DNA of 64,000 nucleotides from Microglena sp. YARC (GCA_022414725.1 CM039466.1:19785970-19849969); one strand, 5' to 3'; counted from the first letter of the stretch, positions 31,601 to 46,600 are shown. Notes: generated by a model from the sequence alone, not told the origin. Program-made: numbers and translations.

Positions 31601-34600
31601 TCCTCCTAAAGCAAAGTGTCCTAAAAGCAAAGTTCTATAAACAAAGGTGTCGGCTAAAGTCCTAAACAAAAGTTCTGTAGTGTCCGTAAAGCTAAAGGTC
31701 AAGTGTCAAAGTGTCACATAAGTCTAAACAAAGTGTCCTAAAGCAAAGCAAAGCAAAGTGTCATAAAGCAAAGTGTTCTAAAGCAAAGTCCCTTAAAGCA
31801 AAAAGCGAACAAGTAGTCCTAAAAGAAAGTCCTGTGCCTAAAGCAAAAGTGGCCTAAGTCAAAGCAAAAGATGTCCGTTGTCTCCGGATATAAAGCTTCC
31901 TAATGCGAAAGTGCTCCTGAAAGGCAAAGGTGTGCCGTAAGCAAAGTGTAAAGCAGAGTGTACCTAAAGCAAAGCACACCAGGCAAAGTTTAAAGCCAAA
32001 GTGTCCTAAACAGCGCCAATAGTGTCCTAATAGCACAAGTGTCCTAAGCAAGTCTGTCCATATAAGCAAATGCCTAAAGCAAAGTGTCCCTAGAAGCAAA
32101 GTGTCCCTAAATCAAAGTGCCTAAGCAAAGTTCCTACAAGCAAAGTCCCTAAAGTCAAAGTGTTCCTAAAGCAAAGTGTCCTAAAGCAAAGGTGTCCTTA
32201 AGCAAAAGTGTCCTAAATCAAAGTGTCCTAAAGCAAAGTTCCTAAAGCAAAGTTCCTAAAGCAAGTTCCTAAACAAAGTGTCCTAAGCAAAGTGCCAAAT
32301 CAAAGTCTAAAGCAAGTGGTCCTAAAGCAAGTGTCCTAAAGCAAATGTCCTAAAGCAAGTTTCCCTAAAGCAAAGTGTTCTAACGCAAAGTTCACTAAAA
32401 TGCAAATGTCCTAAAGCAAAGTGTCCTAAAGCAAGTGTCCTAAAGCAAAGTCCTAAAGCAAAGTTCTAAAGCAATCACATCCCACCCATATCTCACCATC
32501 ACACCACCCACACACACCACCACCCATCCACCCATCCTCACCATCACCACCACCCCCCCCACACACACCACCCCCATCCACACCAATCCTCAACGCATCA
32601 CCCACCCCACACACAACCACCATCCCATCCACCCATCCCACCATCACCCCTTCCACCCCACACACTAACCACCACCCCATCCACCCCACCTCACCATCAC
32701 CCCACACCCCACACACCACCACCACCGCCATCCACATCCATCCCATCCATCACCTCCACCCGCACAGGCACAACCACCACCCCATCCACCCATCCTCACC
32801 ATCACCCCACCCACACACAACCAACCACCCCATCCACTCCATCCTCACCATCACCCCACCCCAACACACAACACCACCCCCATCCACCCATCCTCTACTC
32901 ATCACCCCCACCCCACACCCAACCACCACCCCATCCACACCATCCTCACCATCACCCCCACCCACACAACAACCACCACCCCATCCACCCATCCTCACCA
33001 TCACCCACCCCACACACAACCACCTACCCCATCCACTCCAATCCTCACTCATCACCCCACCCCACAACAACCACCACCATCCACCCACCTCACCATCACT
33101 CCACCCACACACAACACGCACCGCATCCACCCATCCTCACCATCACCCACCCCAACACACAACCACCACCCCACACCTCATCCCACCAATCACCCACCCC
33201 ACACACAACCACCACGCACATCCACCATCCTCACCATCACCGCCCAAACACAACCACCACCCCATCCACCCATCCACCATCTACCCTCCACCCACACACA
33301 ACCACACCCCTCCACCCATCCTCCCACATCACCCACCCCACACACAACACACCACCATCCACCCATCCTCACCATTCACCCCACCCCACACACCCCAACC
33401 ACCACCATCCATCCACCCAATCCCACCATCACCTCCACCCCACACACATACCACCACCTCCAATCCACCCATCCTCACCATCACCCCACCCCACACACAA
33501 CCCACCAACCCCATCCACCCATCCTCACCATCACCCACCCCACAACAACACCACACCCCATTCCACCCATCCTCACCATCACCCCACCCCACACACAACC
33601 ACCACCCCATCCACCCATCCTCAACCCATCACCCCACCCACACAGCAACCACCACCGCCATCCACCCATCCTCGACCATCACCCCACCCCACCCCAGCAA
33701 AACAACACCACCCCACATCCACGCCATCCTCACCATCACCCCACCCCACACACAACCACCACCCCATCCACCCATCCTCACCATCACCCCACCCACACAC
33801 AGCACCACCGTGCCCATCCACCCACCTCACCTATCACCCCCCCCACACACACCACCACCACCCCATCCACCCATCCTCACCATCACCCCACCCCACACAC
33901 AACCACACCCTCATCCACCATCTCCTCACCCGAATCACCAACCACCATCCACACACAACCACCACCCCATACCACCCATTCCTCACCATCACCGCCACCC
34001 CACACACCAAACCACCACTCCCATCCACCCATCCTCACCATCACCCCACCCCACACACAACCACCACCCCATCCACCCATCCCCACCATCAACCCACCAC
34101 CCACACACAACCACCGACCCCATCCACCCATCTCCCCTCAACCATCACCCACCGGGTCCACACAAACCCACCACCCCATCCACTCCATCTCACCATCACC
34201 CCACCACACACAGCCACCACCCCCATCCAACCCAATCCTCACCATCAACCACACCAGNNNNNNNNNNNNNNNNNNNNNNNNNNNNNNNNNNNNNNNNNNN
34301 NNNNNNNNNNNNNNNNNNNNNNNNNNNNNNNNNNNNNNNNNNNNNNNNNNNNNNNNNNNNNNNNNNNNNNNNNNNNNNNNNNNNNNNNNNNNNNNNNNNN
34401 NNNNNNNNNNNNNNNNNNNNNNNNNNNNNNNNNNNNNNNNNNNNNNNNNNNNNNNNNNNNNNNNNNNNNNNNNNNNNNNNNNNNNNNNNNNNNNNNNNNN
34501 NNNNNNNNNNNNNNNNNNNNNNNNNNNNNNNNNNNNNNNNNNNNNNNNNNNNNNNNNNNNNNNNNNNNNNNNNNNNNNNNNNNNNNNNNNNNNNNNNNNN

Positions 34601-37600
34601 NNNNNNNNNNNNNNNNNNNNNNNNNNNNNNNNNNNNNNNNNNNNNNNNNNNNNNNNNNNNNNNNNNNNNNNNNNNNNNNNNNNNNNNNNNNNNNNNNNNN
34701 NNNNNNNNNNNNNNNNNNNNNNNNNNNNNNNNNNNNNNNNNNNNNNNNNNNNNNNNNNNNNNNNNNNNNNNNNNNNNNNNNNNNNNNNNNNNNNNNNNNN
34801 NNNNNNNNNNNNNNNNNNNNNNNNNNNNNNNNNNNNNNNNNNNNNNNNNNNNNNNNNNNNNNNNNNNNNNNNNNNNNNNNNNNNNNNNNNNNNNNNNNNN
34901 NNNNNNNNNNNNNNNNNNNNNNNNNNNNNNNNNNNNNNNNNNNNNNNNNNNNNNNNNNNNNNNNNNNNNNNNNNNNNNNNNNNNNNNNNNNNNNNNNNNN
35001 NNNNNNNNNNNNNNNNNNNNNNNNNNNNNNNNNNNNNNNNNNNNNNNNNNNNNNNNNNNNNNNNNNNNNNNNNNNNNNNNNNNNNNNNNNNNNNNNNNNN
35101 NNNNNNNNNNNNNNNNNNNNNNNNNNNNNNNNNNNNNNNNNNNNNNNNNNNNNNNNNNNNNNNNNNNNNNNNNNNNNNNNNNNNNNNNNNNNNNNNNNNN
35201 NNNNNNNNNNNNNNNNNNNNNNNNNNNNNNNNNNNNNNNNNNNNNNNNNNNNNNNNNGATTCACCCCACGCCCACCCCACACAACAACGACCACAGCCCC
35301 ACCCATCCACCCAAAATCACCCCCACCCCACCCATCCACCACTAAATCGACACCGCCCAACCAACTAACCTAGACTGCTCGTCTAGGAAGCAGCGAACTG
35401 TAAAGGGGTCGTTTTTTGGTCCCTAAAGCACCAGTTTATGCACTTCGCAGGCTTTTCTTTTCAGCTACGACGCAGCGCGTTCAAGCAGCTTCCCCTGCCT
35501 AGGCCATTTAACCAAAAAATAGGGATCCCTACTAACTCTATTCCTTAATTTAAAGAAATAAGTAGGTTTCTTATTTATTTGAAATCTTATTCATTTGCAA
35601 AACATTACAATGTGAGTGTGTGGGAGGTTATTAGAGAGTGGTCCCTACAAAGTGCATAATATTAATGGGCGTTCAAGCAGAGAATTACATGTGTGTATGT
35701 GTGTTAAAGTACAGAATCAACTTTTCAAGTTTTTAAACTAATTTTTTTTGGTGCCTCCCGCCCCCCCCCCCCCCCCCGCCCCCCCCTTTCTGGGGGGCGG
35801 GAAGCCCCCAAGAGTCACCCCGTTGTCGCAATGTCTTTTGTTTGTTTGGCCCCTCACGTTCCCAGACTTGGGCCTCACCTAGGCTTGAACGTGACGAGGG
35901 CAGGTAAAATGGCTGCATCTCCAAGCCGCCTCCACGCGTAGGCTCACAATTACAAATGTACAGAATTCACCTTTCAAGTTGTTTAAGCGCTGAGGTTTGT
36001 TTTTGTCCTTCTGAAAGGAGCCCCTAGAGTCACGCGTTGTCCCGGCATGTCTGTTTGTTTGTTTGCCCCGTCAACCTTCCAACCCTGGCCTCACCTAGGC
36101 TTGTACGTGACACAGGTAAATGGCTGCATCTCGCAAGCGCCGTCAAACACCTAGGCTCACATCAGAAATGTAAACACCTAGGCTCACACCAATAAAGGAT
36201 GCACACCTAGGCTCGACCTTCACACCCTCACCACCTAGGCTGCCAATCAACAGAGCTGCACATCACACCTAAAGGCTCACATCAGAAATGTAACACGTAG
36301 GCTTTCACCTCACACCTAGGGCTCACATCAGAAATGTACCACCTAGGCTCAACATCACACCCTAGGCTACCTCACCCTAGGCTCACATCAGAAATGTAGC
36401 ACCTAGGCTCTACATCAACACCTAGGCTCACCTCACACCTGGCTCACATCAGAAATGTACACCTAGGCTTTTGCAACATCAAGAAAAATGTACAGAGCGC
36501 CTAGGCTCACCTCACACCTAGGCTCACATCCACACTAGGCTCACATCAAAGAAAATGTTACACCTAGGGGCTTCACCTCCACCTAGGCTCACCTCAGAAA
36601 TGGTACACCTAGGCCCTCACATCACACCCTAGGCTCACCTCACACCTAGGCTCCTGACATCAGAAATGTACACGCTAGCTCACCTCACACTAGGCTCACA
36701 TCAGAAATGTACACTAGGCTCACATCACACCTAAGCTCACTACACCTAAGGCTCGACATCAGAAATTACAGAACTCACCTTTTGGCGGAGCCCCCTCTTT
36801 AAGGGGCGGGAGCCCCCATGTCACCCATTTGTCCACGTCCGATCCGAAAAATTGCTTGCCTTGAAGCCCTGTACATGACGTCATCCAACGGTCGTCGTAA
36901 CTAACTCGCTTCGGTCAGCTCCATCATTGCCACCTTTCGTGTCTGTTGCCAAACACTCTCGCCAATTTTCCACGTCGCTGCGACGCGCATAGGACTTCTC
37001 AGTTGTTTAAGCTCATGTTTAATGCCATATGTTTTGTCCCCTTTTTTGGGGCGTGACCCTAGAGTCACCCCGTTGTCGGAATGTCTGTTTGGTTTGTTTG
37101 CCCCGGCACTTCCAACTCCTGGTCCTCACATTAGGCTGACGTGGCACAGGTCGATGGCTGCAGCCCCCAGTCTCCTCACAACACCTGCTCACATCTCAGC
37201 TCTTTGAAGGTCCATATTGGACGCCCATAAGCAATCGTCATGATCATAGCCGAACCCGTCACCGCTGCCAAATGGACAAGCCGAGAGGGGGGACGGTATG
37301 GGCATGTGAAGTTACATAAAATACAACCTATCACCCCCTCACTACTTCCACCTCCCCACCATGCATTGTCTGAATCAAATAGCCCAACCCTGTTCACCTG
37401 CTGATGGACAAGGTTCAAGGGGGGGACGTATGGCGCATAAAGTACATAAAATACAACCTGCCATCACCCCCCTCACACTTGCCCACCTCCCACATGCATT
37501 GTTCTTGATCATAGCCCAACCCTGTCACCTGCAATGGACAAGCAAAGGGGGACGTGCGGGCATTAAGTACATACAATACAACCATCACCCCCCTCACACT

Positions 37601-40552
37601 TCCCACCTCCCACCATGCATCGTCATGATCATAGCCGAACCCTGTCACCTGCCAATGGACAAGCCAAGGCGGACGTACGGGCATTAAGTCACATAAATGT
37701 CAACCATCACGCGCCCCTCACACTTCCCACCTCCCCCCATGCATTGTCATGATCATAGCCCAACCCTGTCACCTGCCAACTGGACAAGCAAGGGGGACGT
37801 GCGGGCAATGTTAAGTACATTAAAAAATGCACCATCATCCCCCCACACTTCCACCTCCCACCATGCATTGCCATGATGCATAGCCCAACCCTGTCACCTG
37901 CTGATGGACAAGGCAAGGGGAGACGTATGGGCATAAATACAATCAATACAAACAACTACCCCCTCCCACCTCCACCGATGCATCATCCATTTCCCCCTCC
38001 TCCCGCCGCTCCTCCCCCTCCTGCCATCCTCCCCGCCCTCACACCACACCGCAACCACCTCCCCCCATCTATCACCTACCATCACACCCCCTCCACCATC
38101 AACCTCCCTCCCTCCACCCACACACTCATAACTACACCCGCCAACCCCCTTCCCACCATGACTACCAGCAGTGACACCAGTGCACATCATGCCACAGAGC
38201 TCACACCCAAATGGCTCCCGCGTGCAAAAGGCTCCACCACCACGTTGAGCAGTGAAGATGCGTGTCGACCATGCATGCGGGCCCCCGGTGAACTCAATCA
38301 CACAGCCCACCACGGGCACTGAACCAGGCGATGCAGCACACCCCCACAGACACTGCAGTGTGGTGGTGGGTGGGTTGGGTTGGGTTTGGGTTGGGTCGGG
38401 TGCGGGGCAATGTAAGTGCGTGTTTGCCCCCCCCCCCCCCCCCCCCCCCCCCGTGAACTCAGTACCACAAGCCCACCACGGGCACTGACTGATGCAGCAC
38501 ACCCACAGACACTGCTCCCATGTCGTGGTGGTTAGTGTTGTTGTTGTGTTGTGTTGTGGCTGGGTTGGGTCGGTGGGTGGGTGGGTGCGGGGCATGTAAG
38601 TGTGTGTTTGCCCACCCCCCCCCCCCCCCCCCCGTGAACTCAGTCACACAGCCCACCACGGCACTGACTGATGCAGCACAGCCCCCAGACACGCAGGTGG
38701 TGGTTGGGTTGGGCCTGGTTGGGGTTGGGTGGCCTGGTTGGGTGGTGGGTGGGTGGGTGTGGGGCATGTAAGTGTGTGTGTTTGCCCCCCCCCCCCCCGA
38801 TGAACTCAATCACACAGCCCACCATGGGACTGACCGATGTAGCACACCACACAGACGCCTGCAGCAGGTGGTGTGGTGGTGGTGGTGAAACATGGTGGTG
38901 TGTGGGATGTGGGGGCATTAAAACAGCGAACCGGTCTCATAAACTACCGTGGCTCTGTGGCACCTGTTTGCTCTGTTGCGAAACAGGCTCTCCGCCTTTT
39001 TTAGCGTCGGGCTTGCGACGCTGCATATTAGCTTAGTCAAACCCACATGTTTTAAAAGCTCATACCTTGCTAAAATCACCACACCACATCCACAACACCT
39101 CTGCCTGCCTGCTAAACTCACCCGCGAACCCGCGGGTAGGAGTGCGCAAAGTGGTAGGGGGTGGATATGGTGGGGATGGAGGATATGGAGGGATATCTGG
39201 TCTTCGCTGGGGAAACTGGGATAAAGACGCACCCACACCACACCGCATCCTACAACGCTTCTGGCCAGCCTGCTAAAACTCACCCGCGAACGCAGGGTAG
39301 GAGGCTGTGCAAAGTTGGTGGTGTGGGTATGGTGGCGGTGGAGGATATGGAGGATATCTGGTCATTCGCTGGGGATAACATGGGATGAAACGGCACCACA
39401 CCACACCACCTCTGCTGCCTGCTAAACTCAAGCCGCGAACTGCAGGGTAGGAGTGTGCAAAAACTGGTGGGATGGGTGTGTATGGTGGGGATGGAGGATA
39501 TGGAAGGATATCTGGTCATCGCTGGGATAATTGGGATCTGAACCACGACCAACACCACAACCACACCCACCTCTGCCTCTGCTAAACCACGCGTGAACGC
39601 AGAACTGCAAGGGTAGGAACCTCGTGTGCAAATAGTTGGTGGGTGGCGTGGTGTATGGTGGCGGTGGAGGATATGTTAGGAAATCTGGTCATTCGCTGGT
39701 GATAGGTGGGATAAACACACCATGCAAAAAGCAGGGTAGGAGTGCGCAAGTTGGTGGGTGGATATGGCGGTGGTGGAGGATATGTAGGAAATCTGGTCAT
39801 TCGCTGGTGATAACTGAGTTTATAATGATACTGAGAATGGTGGTTGTGGAGGATATGTAGGATATCTAGTCATTCGCTGGAGATAAGTGGGATAAACTCA
39901 CCGGCCAACGTAGAAAAAACCCACCTAACCTATCCAACCCAGCCTAAATAAGCCCTACCTAACCCCAGCTATACCCACTAACCTGATCCCCAACCCAGCC
40001 TAAATAAGCCACCTACGGTTCAACCAACTAAATAGCCACTATCCAACCCCAGCCTAAATAGCCCACCATAACCGTATCCAACCCCAGCCTAAATAAGCCT
40101 ACCTGATAACCCTATCCAACCCAGCCTAAATAAGCCCACCTAACCCTATCCAACCCAGTATCCAAACCTATCCAACCCAGCCTAAATAAGAACCCCAACT
40201 AACTCAATCTCAACCCCACTAATAAGCACCTAAATATCCCCCAAACCAGCCTAAATAAGCCCACCTACCCTACATCCAACCCCAGCCTATAATAAGCCCG
40301 CTAACCTAAACCCTAGCGCCCACCTAACCCATCCACCAGCCCTAAATAGAGCCACTAACCCTATCCAACCTCCAGCCTAATATAAGCCCACCTAACCTAT
40401 CCAACCCCAGCCTAAATAACCTCACCTAAATACGCTTGCTAAACTCACCCAGCAACGCAGGGTAGGAGTGCGCGAAGTTGGTGGTACCTGCACGTGTGGT
40501 AATGGAGGATATGTAGGGCAAAAAGGGGAGGAAGATTTATGACGAGAATACA

Positions 40553-40630
<78 letters not shown>

Positions 40631-43600
40631 ACAATTTCAAACAGCATTCTGATTCTGACTTGTGCACCATCACACACCCATCCCCATAACACTAGCTTCC
40701 CGCCTCTCCCCTTTCCCCTCCCCGCAGCTTCCCAAGCATCTCCCCATGCCTCACACATGCCCACCAATCAAGGGGGTTGATGCACCACAGGTACTCAGGC
40801 TCCACATATCCTGCCACACTAGCATCCCCCCCCCCCCCCCCTCCTTCCCCTCTCCCCCTGCTCCCTGAACACTCTCCCCTCACACCCTCGCACATCAAAC
40901 CATCGCCCCTTCCCCGCAGCTCCCCAGAACACATTCTCTTCCATGCCTCGACAAATGCCCCCCATCAAGGGGTCGGCGCACCACAGGTACTCAGACTCCA
41001 CAGTCTAGTGACACACACCAGCAGCCCCCCCCCTCCCTCCCCCTCTCCCTCCTCAACTCCCCTGCTCCCCGGAACACTCTCCCCTCACACCCTCTCAACA
41101 TACAAAGAGTCAAAATCTCCTGGCATGCCGCACTCTTCACCCCCCTCCCCCTTTTCCCTCCATCTCCCACCTGCTCCCCGGAACAGTCTCTCCCTCCACC
41201 CTCACACATGCTAAACATCCACTCTGCTGCCCTTGTCACTAAACACTCTCCCCCCACGCCCTGACTCAATGCCCACCATCAAGAGGGTCGATGCAACCCA
41301 TAGGTACCTCAGACTCCACATCTCCTGCAAACGCCGCACTCTTCACCCCCCTCCCCTTTTCCCTTCCATCTCCCACCTGCTTCCCGGAACAGTCTCCCTC
41401 CCCATCCCCCTCACACAAGCTACCCCCCCAAACCCCCCCGCCCCCGCCCCCCCCCCCCCCCCATGCCCCTGACACATGCCCACCATCAAGGGGGGCGACG
41501 CTCCCACAGGTTAACTCAGTCTCCAGACCTCCTGACACACCAGCAGCCCCCCCCCCCCCCCCCCCCCTGCTGCCCCCTAAACACTCTCCACCCCATGCCC
41601 TGACACAATGCATGCACAGCATCAGAATCCAATATTCTGGCATGATCCCGCACTCTTCACACGCCCTTCCCCTTTTCCCCTTCCATCTTCCCACCGGATG
41701 CTCCCGGAACAGTCTCCCCTCACAACCCTCAACCACGTGCAATCCATCCACCCCCCTGCTGCCTCAATCGACTCTCCCCGCCAAATTGCACCCTCACACA
41801 CGCCCACCATCAAGAGGTCGATGCACCACAGGTACTACAAGACTACATAACCTCCAGACACGCCGCCCTCTTCACCCAGAAAAGCATGCTCAGGGAATGC
41901 CTCCTTCACGACCTGTGCATAGTTAGAAGCTATCAAAAGTAATGATAATGCCTGGTAGGGCAGGGGGGCGCTGAGGCAGTGGTCTAGTGATAGTCAGTCT
42001 GGCCCACCACAGCAATTCAGGTGTCCTTGTAGGGGATGCAATGGAACTCTTTATCATCCTAGTTGTGCTTCATCTGGGTCAGGACCTGCAGGGTAGGGGG
42101 GGATGGGTGCGGAAAGGGGACGCGGTTTTCAAGAGCGTGTTCAAGATGAGCAAGATCTACCGGGACGATGGGTGGGGTGGTGGTGGGGTGGAATGCAGTG
42201 GAAACTCTTTGTGGGGGAGTGATGCGTGGTTGAGGCAGTGGTGGTGGTGGGTGGGTTTGTTTGGTGGGTTTGGTGGTGTGTGGTGGTGGTGGTGGTGGGC
42301 TGGGTGTTTGTGGGATTGGTTTGGTGGTGGTGGTGGTGAGTGGGTTGTTTTGGTTTGGTGGTTGGTGGTGTGGTGGTGTTTTTTGGTGGGTTTTGTTTGG
42401 TGGTGGTAGGTGGTGGTGTGTTTGTTGGGTGGTGGTGGTGGTGGTGGTGGTGGTGGGTTGTGTTTGCGTGGGGTTTGGTGGTGTGTGTGTGGTGGTGGTG
42501 GTGGGTTTGTGGGGTGGTTTGTTTGGTGGTGTGGTGGTTGGTGGTGGTTTGGTGGGGTTTGTTTGGTGGTGGTGGTGGTGGTGGTGTGGGTGGTGGGTTT
42601 GTTTGGGTGGTTGTTTGTGGTGGTGGTGGTGGTGGTGGTGGTGGTTTTGTTTGGTGGGTTTTGTTTGTGGTGGGGTGGTGGTGGTGGTGGGTGTGGTGGT
42701 GGTGGGTGGTGGTGGTGGTGGGTTTTGTTTGTTGTGGGTTTGTTTGGTGGTGGTGGTGGTGGTGGTGGTGGTGGTTTGTTTGGTGGGTTTTGTTTGGTGG
42801 TGGTGGTGGTGGTGGTGGGTTTGTGGGTTTGTTGTTGTGGTGGGTGGGTTTGTTTGGTGGGGTTTGGTGGTGGTGGGTGGTGGTGGTGGTGGTGGTGGTG
42901 GTGGTGTTTGGTTTGGTGTTTTGGTTGGTGGTGGTGTGGTGGTGGTGGTGGGGTGGGTTTGTTTGGTGGGTTTGTTTGGTGGTGTGGTTGTGGGTGGTGG
43001 TGGGTGGTTTGTTTGTTTGGTGGTGGTGGTGGTGGGGTGGTGGGGTGGTGGTGGGTTTGTTTGGTGGGTTTTGTTTGTGGTGTGTGGTGGTGGTGGTGGT
43101 GGTGTTTGGTGGTGGTGGTGGTGGTGGTGGTGGGTTTTGGTGGGTTTGTTTGTGGTGGGGTGGTGTGGTGGTGGTGGTGGTGGGTTTGTTTGGTGGGTGT
43201 GGTTTGTGGTGGTGGTGGTGGTTTGTGGTGGTGGTGGTGGTGGTGGTGGTTTGTGTGGTGGTGGGGTGGTGGTGGTGGTGGTGGTGGTGGGTTTTGGTGG
43301 GTTTGTTTGGTGGTGGGGTGGTTGGTGGTCTGTTTGGTGGGGGTGGTGGTGGTGGTGGTGGTGGGTGGTGGTGTGGTGGGTTTGGTGGTGGTGGTGGTGG
43401 TGGTGGGTGGGTGGTGGTGGTTGTGGTGGTGGTTGTGGTGGTTTGGTGGTGGTGGTGGTGGTGGTGGTGGTGGTGGTTTGGTTTGGTGGTTTGGTGGTGG
43501 TGGTGGTGGTGGTGGTGTGGTGTGGTGGTGGTGTGGTGGTGGTGTGTTGGTGGTGGGTGGTTTGTGTGGTGGTGGTGGTGGTGGTGGTGGTGGTGGTGGT

Positions 43601-46600
43601 GGTTTGTTTGGTGGGCAATGTCGCTGTCTTTGTAACACACACTCACATGAAGTATGATAACGCCTGGTAGGGGGTGGCATTAGGGGAGCCCCGTCTTACG
43701 GCAGGAGGGAACGAGCTGCTACTTTACCTGGACAAAGCTACAATGGCGGTTGACAGCGTCCGCAAACATTAAAGCTCACCCATATGGATTTGAACCCCGC
43801 ACCTTAGCGAGCACTACCATTGAGCCATTTGTCGAAACGGGATATAGTTAGGAGCTACCAACATCAATCTCTGGGGACCATCAACATTCATGTTTAATTA
43901 TCATATTGGTACAATAAATATCAAATATTAATAGAAAAGCATGCTCAGAGCATGCCTCCTTCACGACCTGCGCATGGTACGAGCTACTAAAATCAAGGTC
44001 TGGGGATCATCAACATTCATGTTTAATTATAGTATCGTATATAATAATTAATGTATATATAATATTATATATATACAATAACCCCCTGCGATAAATATAA
44101 AATATTAATAGGAAAGCATGCGCAGGGCATGCCTCCTTCGCAATCTACCCAGAAGTACACACTGTTGTTCTGATGATGCAACTCAAGAGCATGCCTGCAA
44201 AAACCATGGGTGCCCAACCCAATGGGGTAGAGCCTGAGCACTACAAGCGTCCTAATCAGGTAGTGCTCTGACAGCAGAATCACAATCTACCCAGAAGTAC
44301 ACACTGTTGTTCTGATGATGCAACTCAAGTGTGTGCCTGCAAAAACCATGGGGTAGATCCTGAGCACTAAAAGCCTCCTAATCAGGTGGTGCTCTGAATG
44401 CAGAATCACAATCTATCCAGAAGTACACACTGTTGTTCTGATAATCAACTCAAGTGTGTGCCTGCAAAACAATGGGGTAGAGCCTGAGCACTACAAGCCT
44501 CCTGATCAGGGGGTGCTGAGACTGCAGTAGCACAATCTACGCAGAAGTACACACTGTTATCTTGTGTGTGGTACGTTCTGTCGCTGAAGTACACACTGTT
44601 ACACACTGTTTTGTGTGTGGTACGTTCTGTCGCGAAGTACACACTGTTATTTTGTGTGCGGTATGTTACCATTCCGTCGCTGCATGGCGACACATGGGTC
44701 CTGCTCAAGTAGTCAGAAAGGAGTTGTAGGGTTTAGGGTTTCACACAACCTGCAGATACTTAGAGGTGATGGTGAAGATATTTAGATATGATGTCCTATA
44801 TGTAATTAGAGTGCAGGGTGTAGGATTTAGGGTTTCACACAACCTGCAGATACTTAGCGTCGATGGTGAAGATATTTAGATATGACGTCTCATACATAAT
44901 TAGGGTTTAGGGTTCCACACAACCTGCAGATGCTACAGATACAGAGGTGATGGTGAAGATATTTAGATATGATGTCCCATAGCTAATTATACACATTACT
45001 ACATGACATAGCAATTTATATAAGGCTCCTGCAGCTTCCTGCCTGAAAATACAGATGATTACAGATTTACAGGGCTTACCAGAGCAAAGCGTGTACTTTT
45101 ATCTACTAGTGCATAACTAGTGGGAGTTTAATAAGCCCCCCCCACCCACCCACACCCACACCCACACACCCACACACAAACCCCCATCCTGTTATGAATG
45201 TTCTTGATTATTCAAGCCAGGGCATGTCCATTAAACTTAGTAGCCTACCTCCCCATGTGTGTGTGTGTGTGGTGCGTGTGGTGTGTGTGGTGGTGTGTTT
45301 TGGGGGGGAGGGGGGGGGGGGGGGCTGCACCGCAGCCGAAACCCTGATATGGGGATGGCCGGGAGGAGTTCATGTCCCATCCTCTATACTATATTCTCTA
45401 TGTAGGATGAATATTTATGTGTATGTCAGGCTTTGGCTATGCTGACCAGTTTGTAGAGCATGGGACCAGGGACTTTTTCCCGCTATATATAGCGATCGCT
45501 AGTTTAGTTTTAGCGAAATCATCTCTATAAAAAGGCAAAAAGCTTAGACCCAAAAAGGGGCCAGTTTGTTTATCAAAAAACAAAAAACCCTAGCCCCCAA
45601 ACACGGACCAAAAAGGGTGACCATTTGTTTTGCAAAACAACAAAACCGGAAACCCTAAACACCGACCCCAAAAGGGGGCCATTTGTTAAAACATAAGCCC
45701 TAAACCCTAAGCACAGACCCAAAAAGGGGCCCATTTGTTTTGCAGGCTGGGCAAGCCCATTTACCTTGGAAGGCTACCTCTGGCCAGTTACATACATTAA
45801 GTTGACTGGTTGCAAGCACAACAAGGCAATGCAAGCAATGGGCAGAATAACATACCTACCTACCTACATACATACACGCATGCGTACAACCACTGAAAAA
45901 AAATGGAAATTTGAACATCCAAGAATTGTCACATAATGACCTCTAAGGACGTGCCCAGTGGGTATTAAGGGAACCGCCTCGCAATTATGCGATGGACGGG
46001 CGTACATCACACCTACAGTCCAGTTACCATGCCGGTCGTCGACCCTCCGGGTGGGCCCAGGTGACCTCGTTGGGGTTCGAACCAGAGACCTGATAGACAA
46101 CCACTGACTTCTAATGACTTAATCAGTCCAAGTAACCCCGAGCCCAACCGTAGTCGTTACCCACCTTCAAGACAGCTTCTTCACTGGCCCTGTTTGTTTC
46201 AGTCGTTACCCACCTTCAAGACAGCTTCTTCACTGGCCCTGTCTGTTTCAGTCGTTACCCACCTTCAAGACAGCTTCTTCACTGGCCCTGTCTGTTTCAG
46301 TCGTTACCCACCTTCAAGACAGCTTCTTCACTGGCTCTGTCTGTTTCAGTCACAATATCGGCTGTGCTCATTTTGAAGGTGATGCTCCGCGGCTTATTTA
46401 GAGCCTCCATGATAATCTGATCATCAAAATGAAACAAACGAGGTAAGTTGGCCATTATGACCCCACACCACACCACAACCCATGCCATCACCCCACATTA
46501 CTCCAAACTGCATGCCTTCACCCCATGCCATCACCCCTTTCCCCACAACCTATGCACATGCAACATGCCACCAGCCCTTGCCACCACCCCGTACACAACA

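Noticed and set aside
29752..32474. Array of 15-bp units considered as CRISPR or protein repeat
   Set aside because: No spacers of unique sequence and units are contiguous, so it is a minisatellite; eukaryotic context.
33810..35345. 511-codon frame across the gap
   Set aside because: Consists of repeat and N; not a gene.
42059..43680. Six open frames of 400-530 codons
   Set aside because: Composition artefact of the TGG/CCA tract; all frames on both strands are open.
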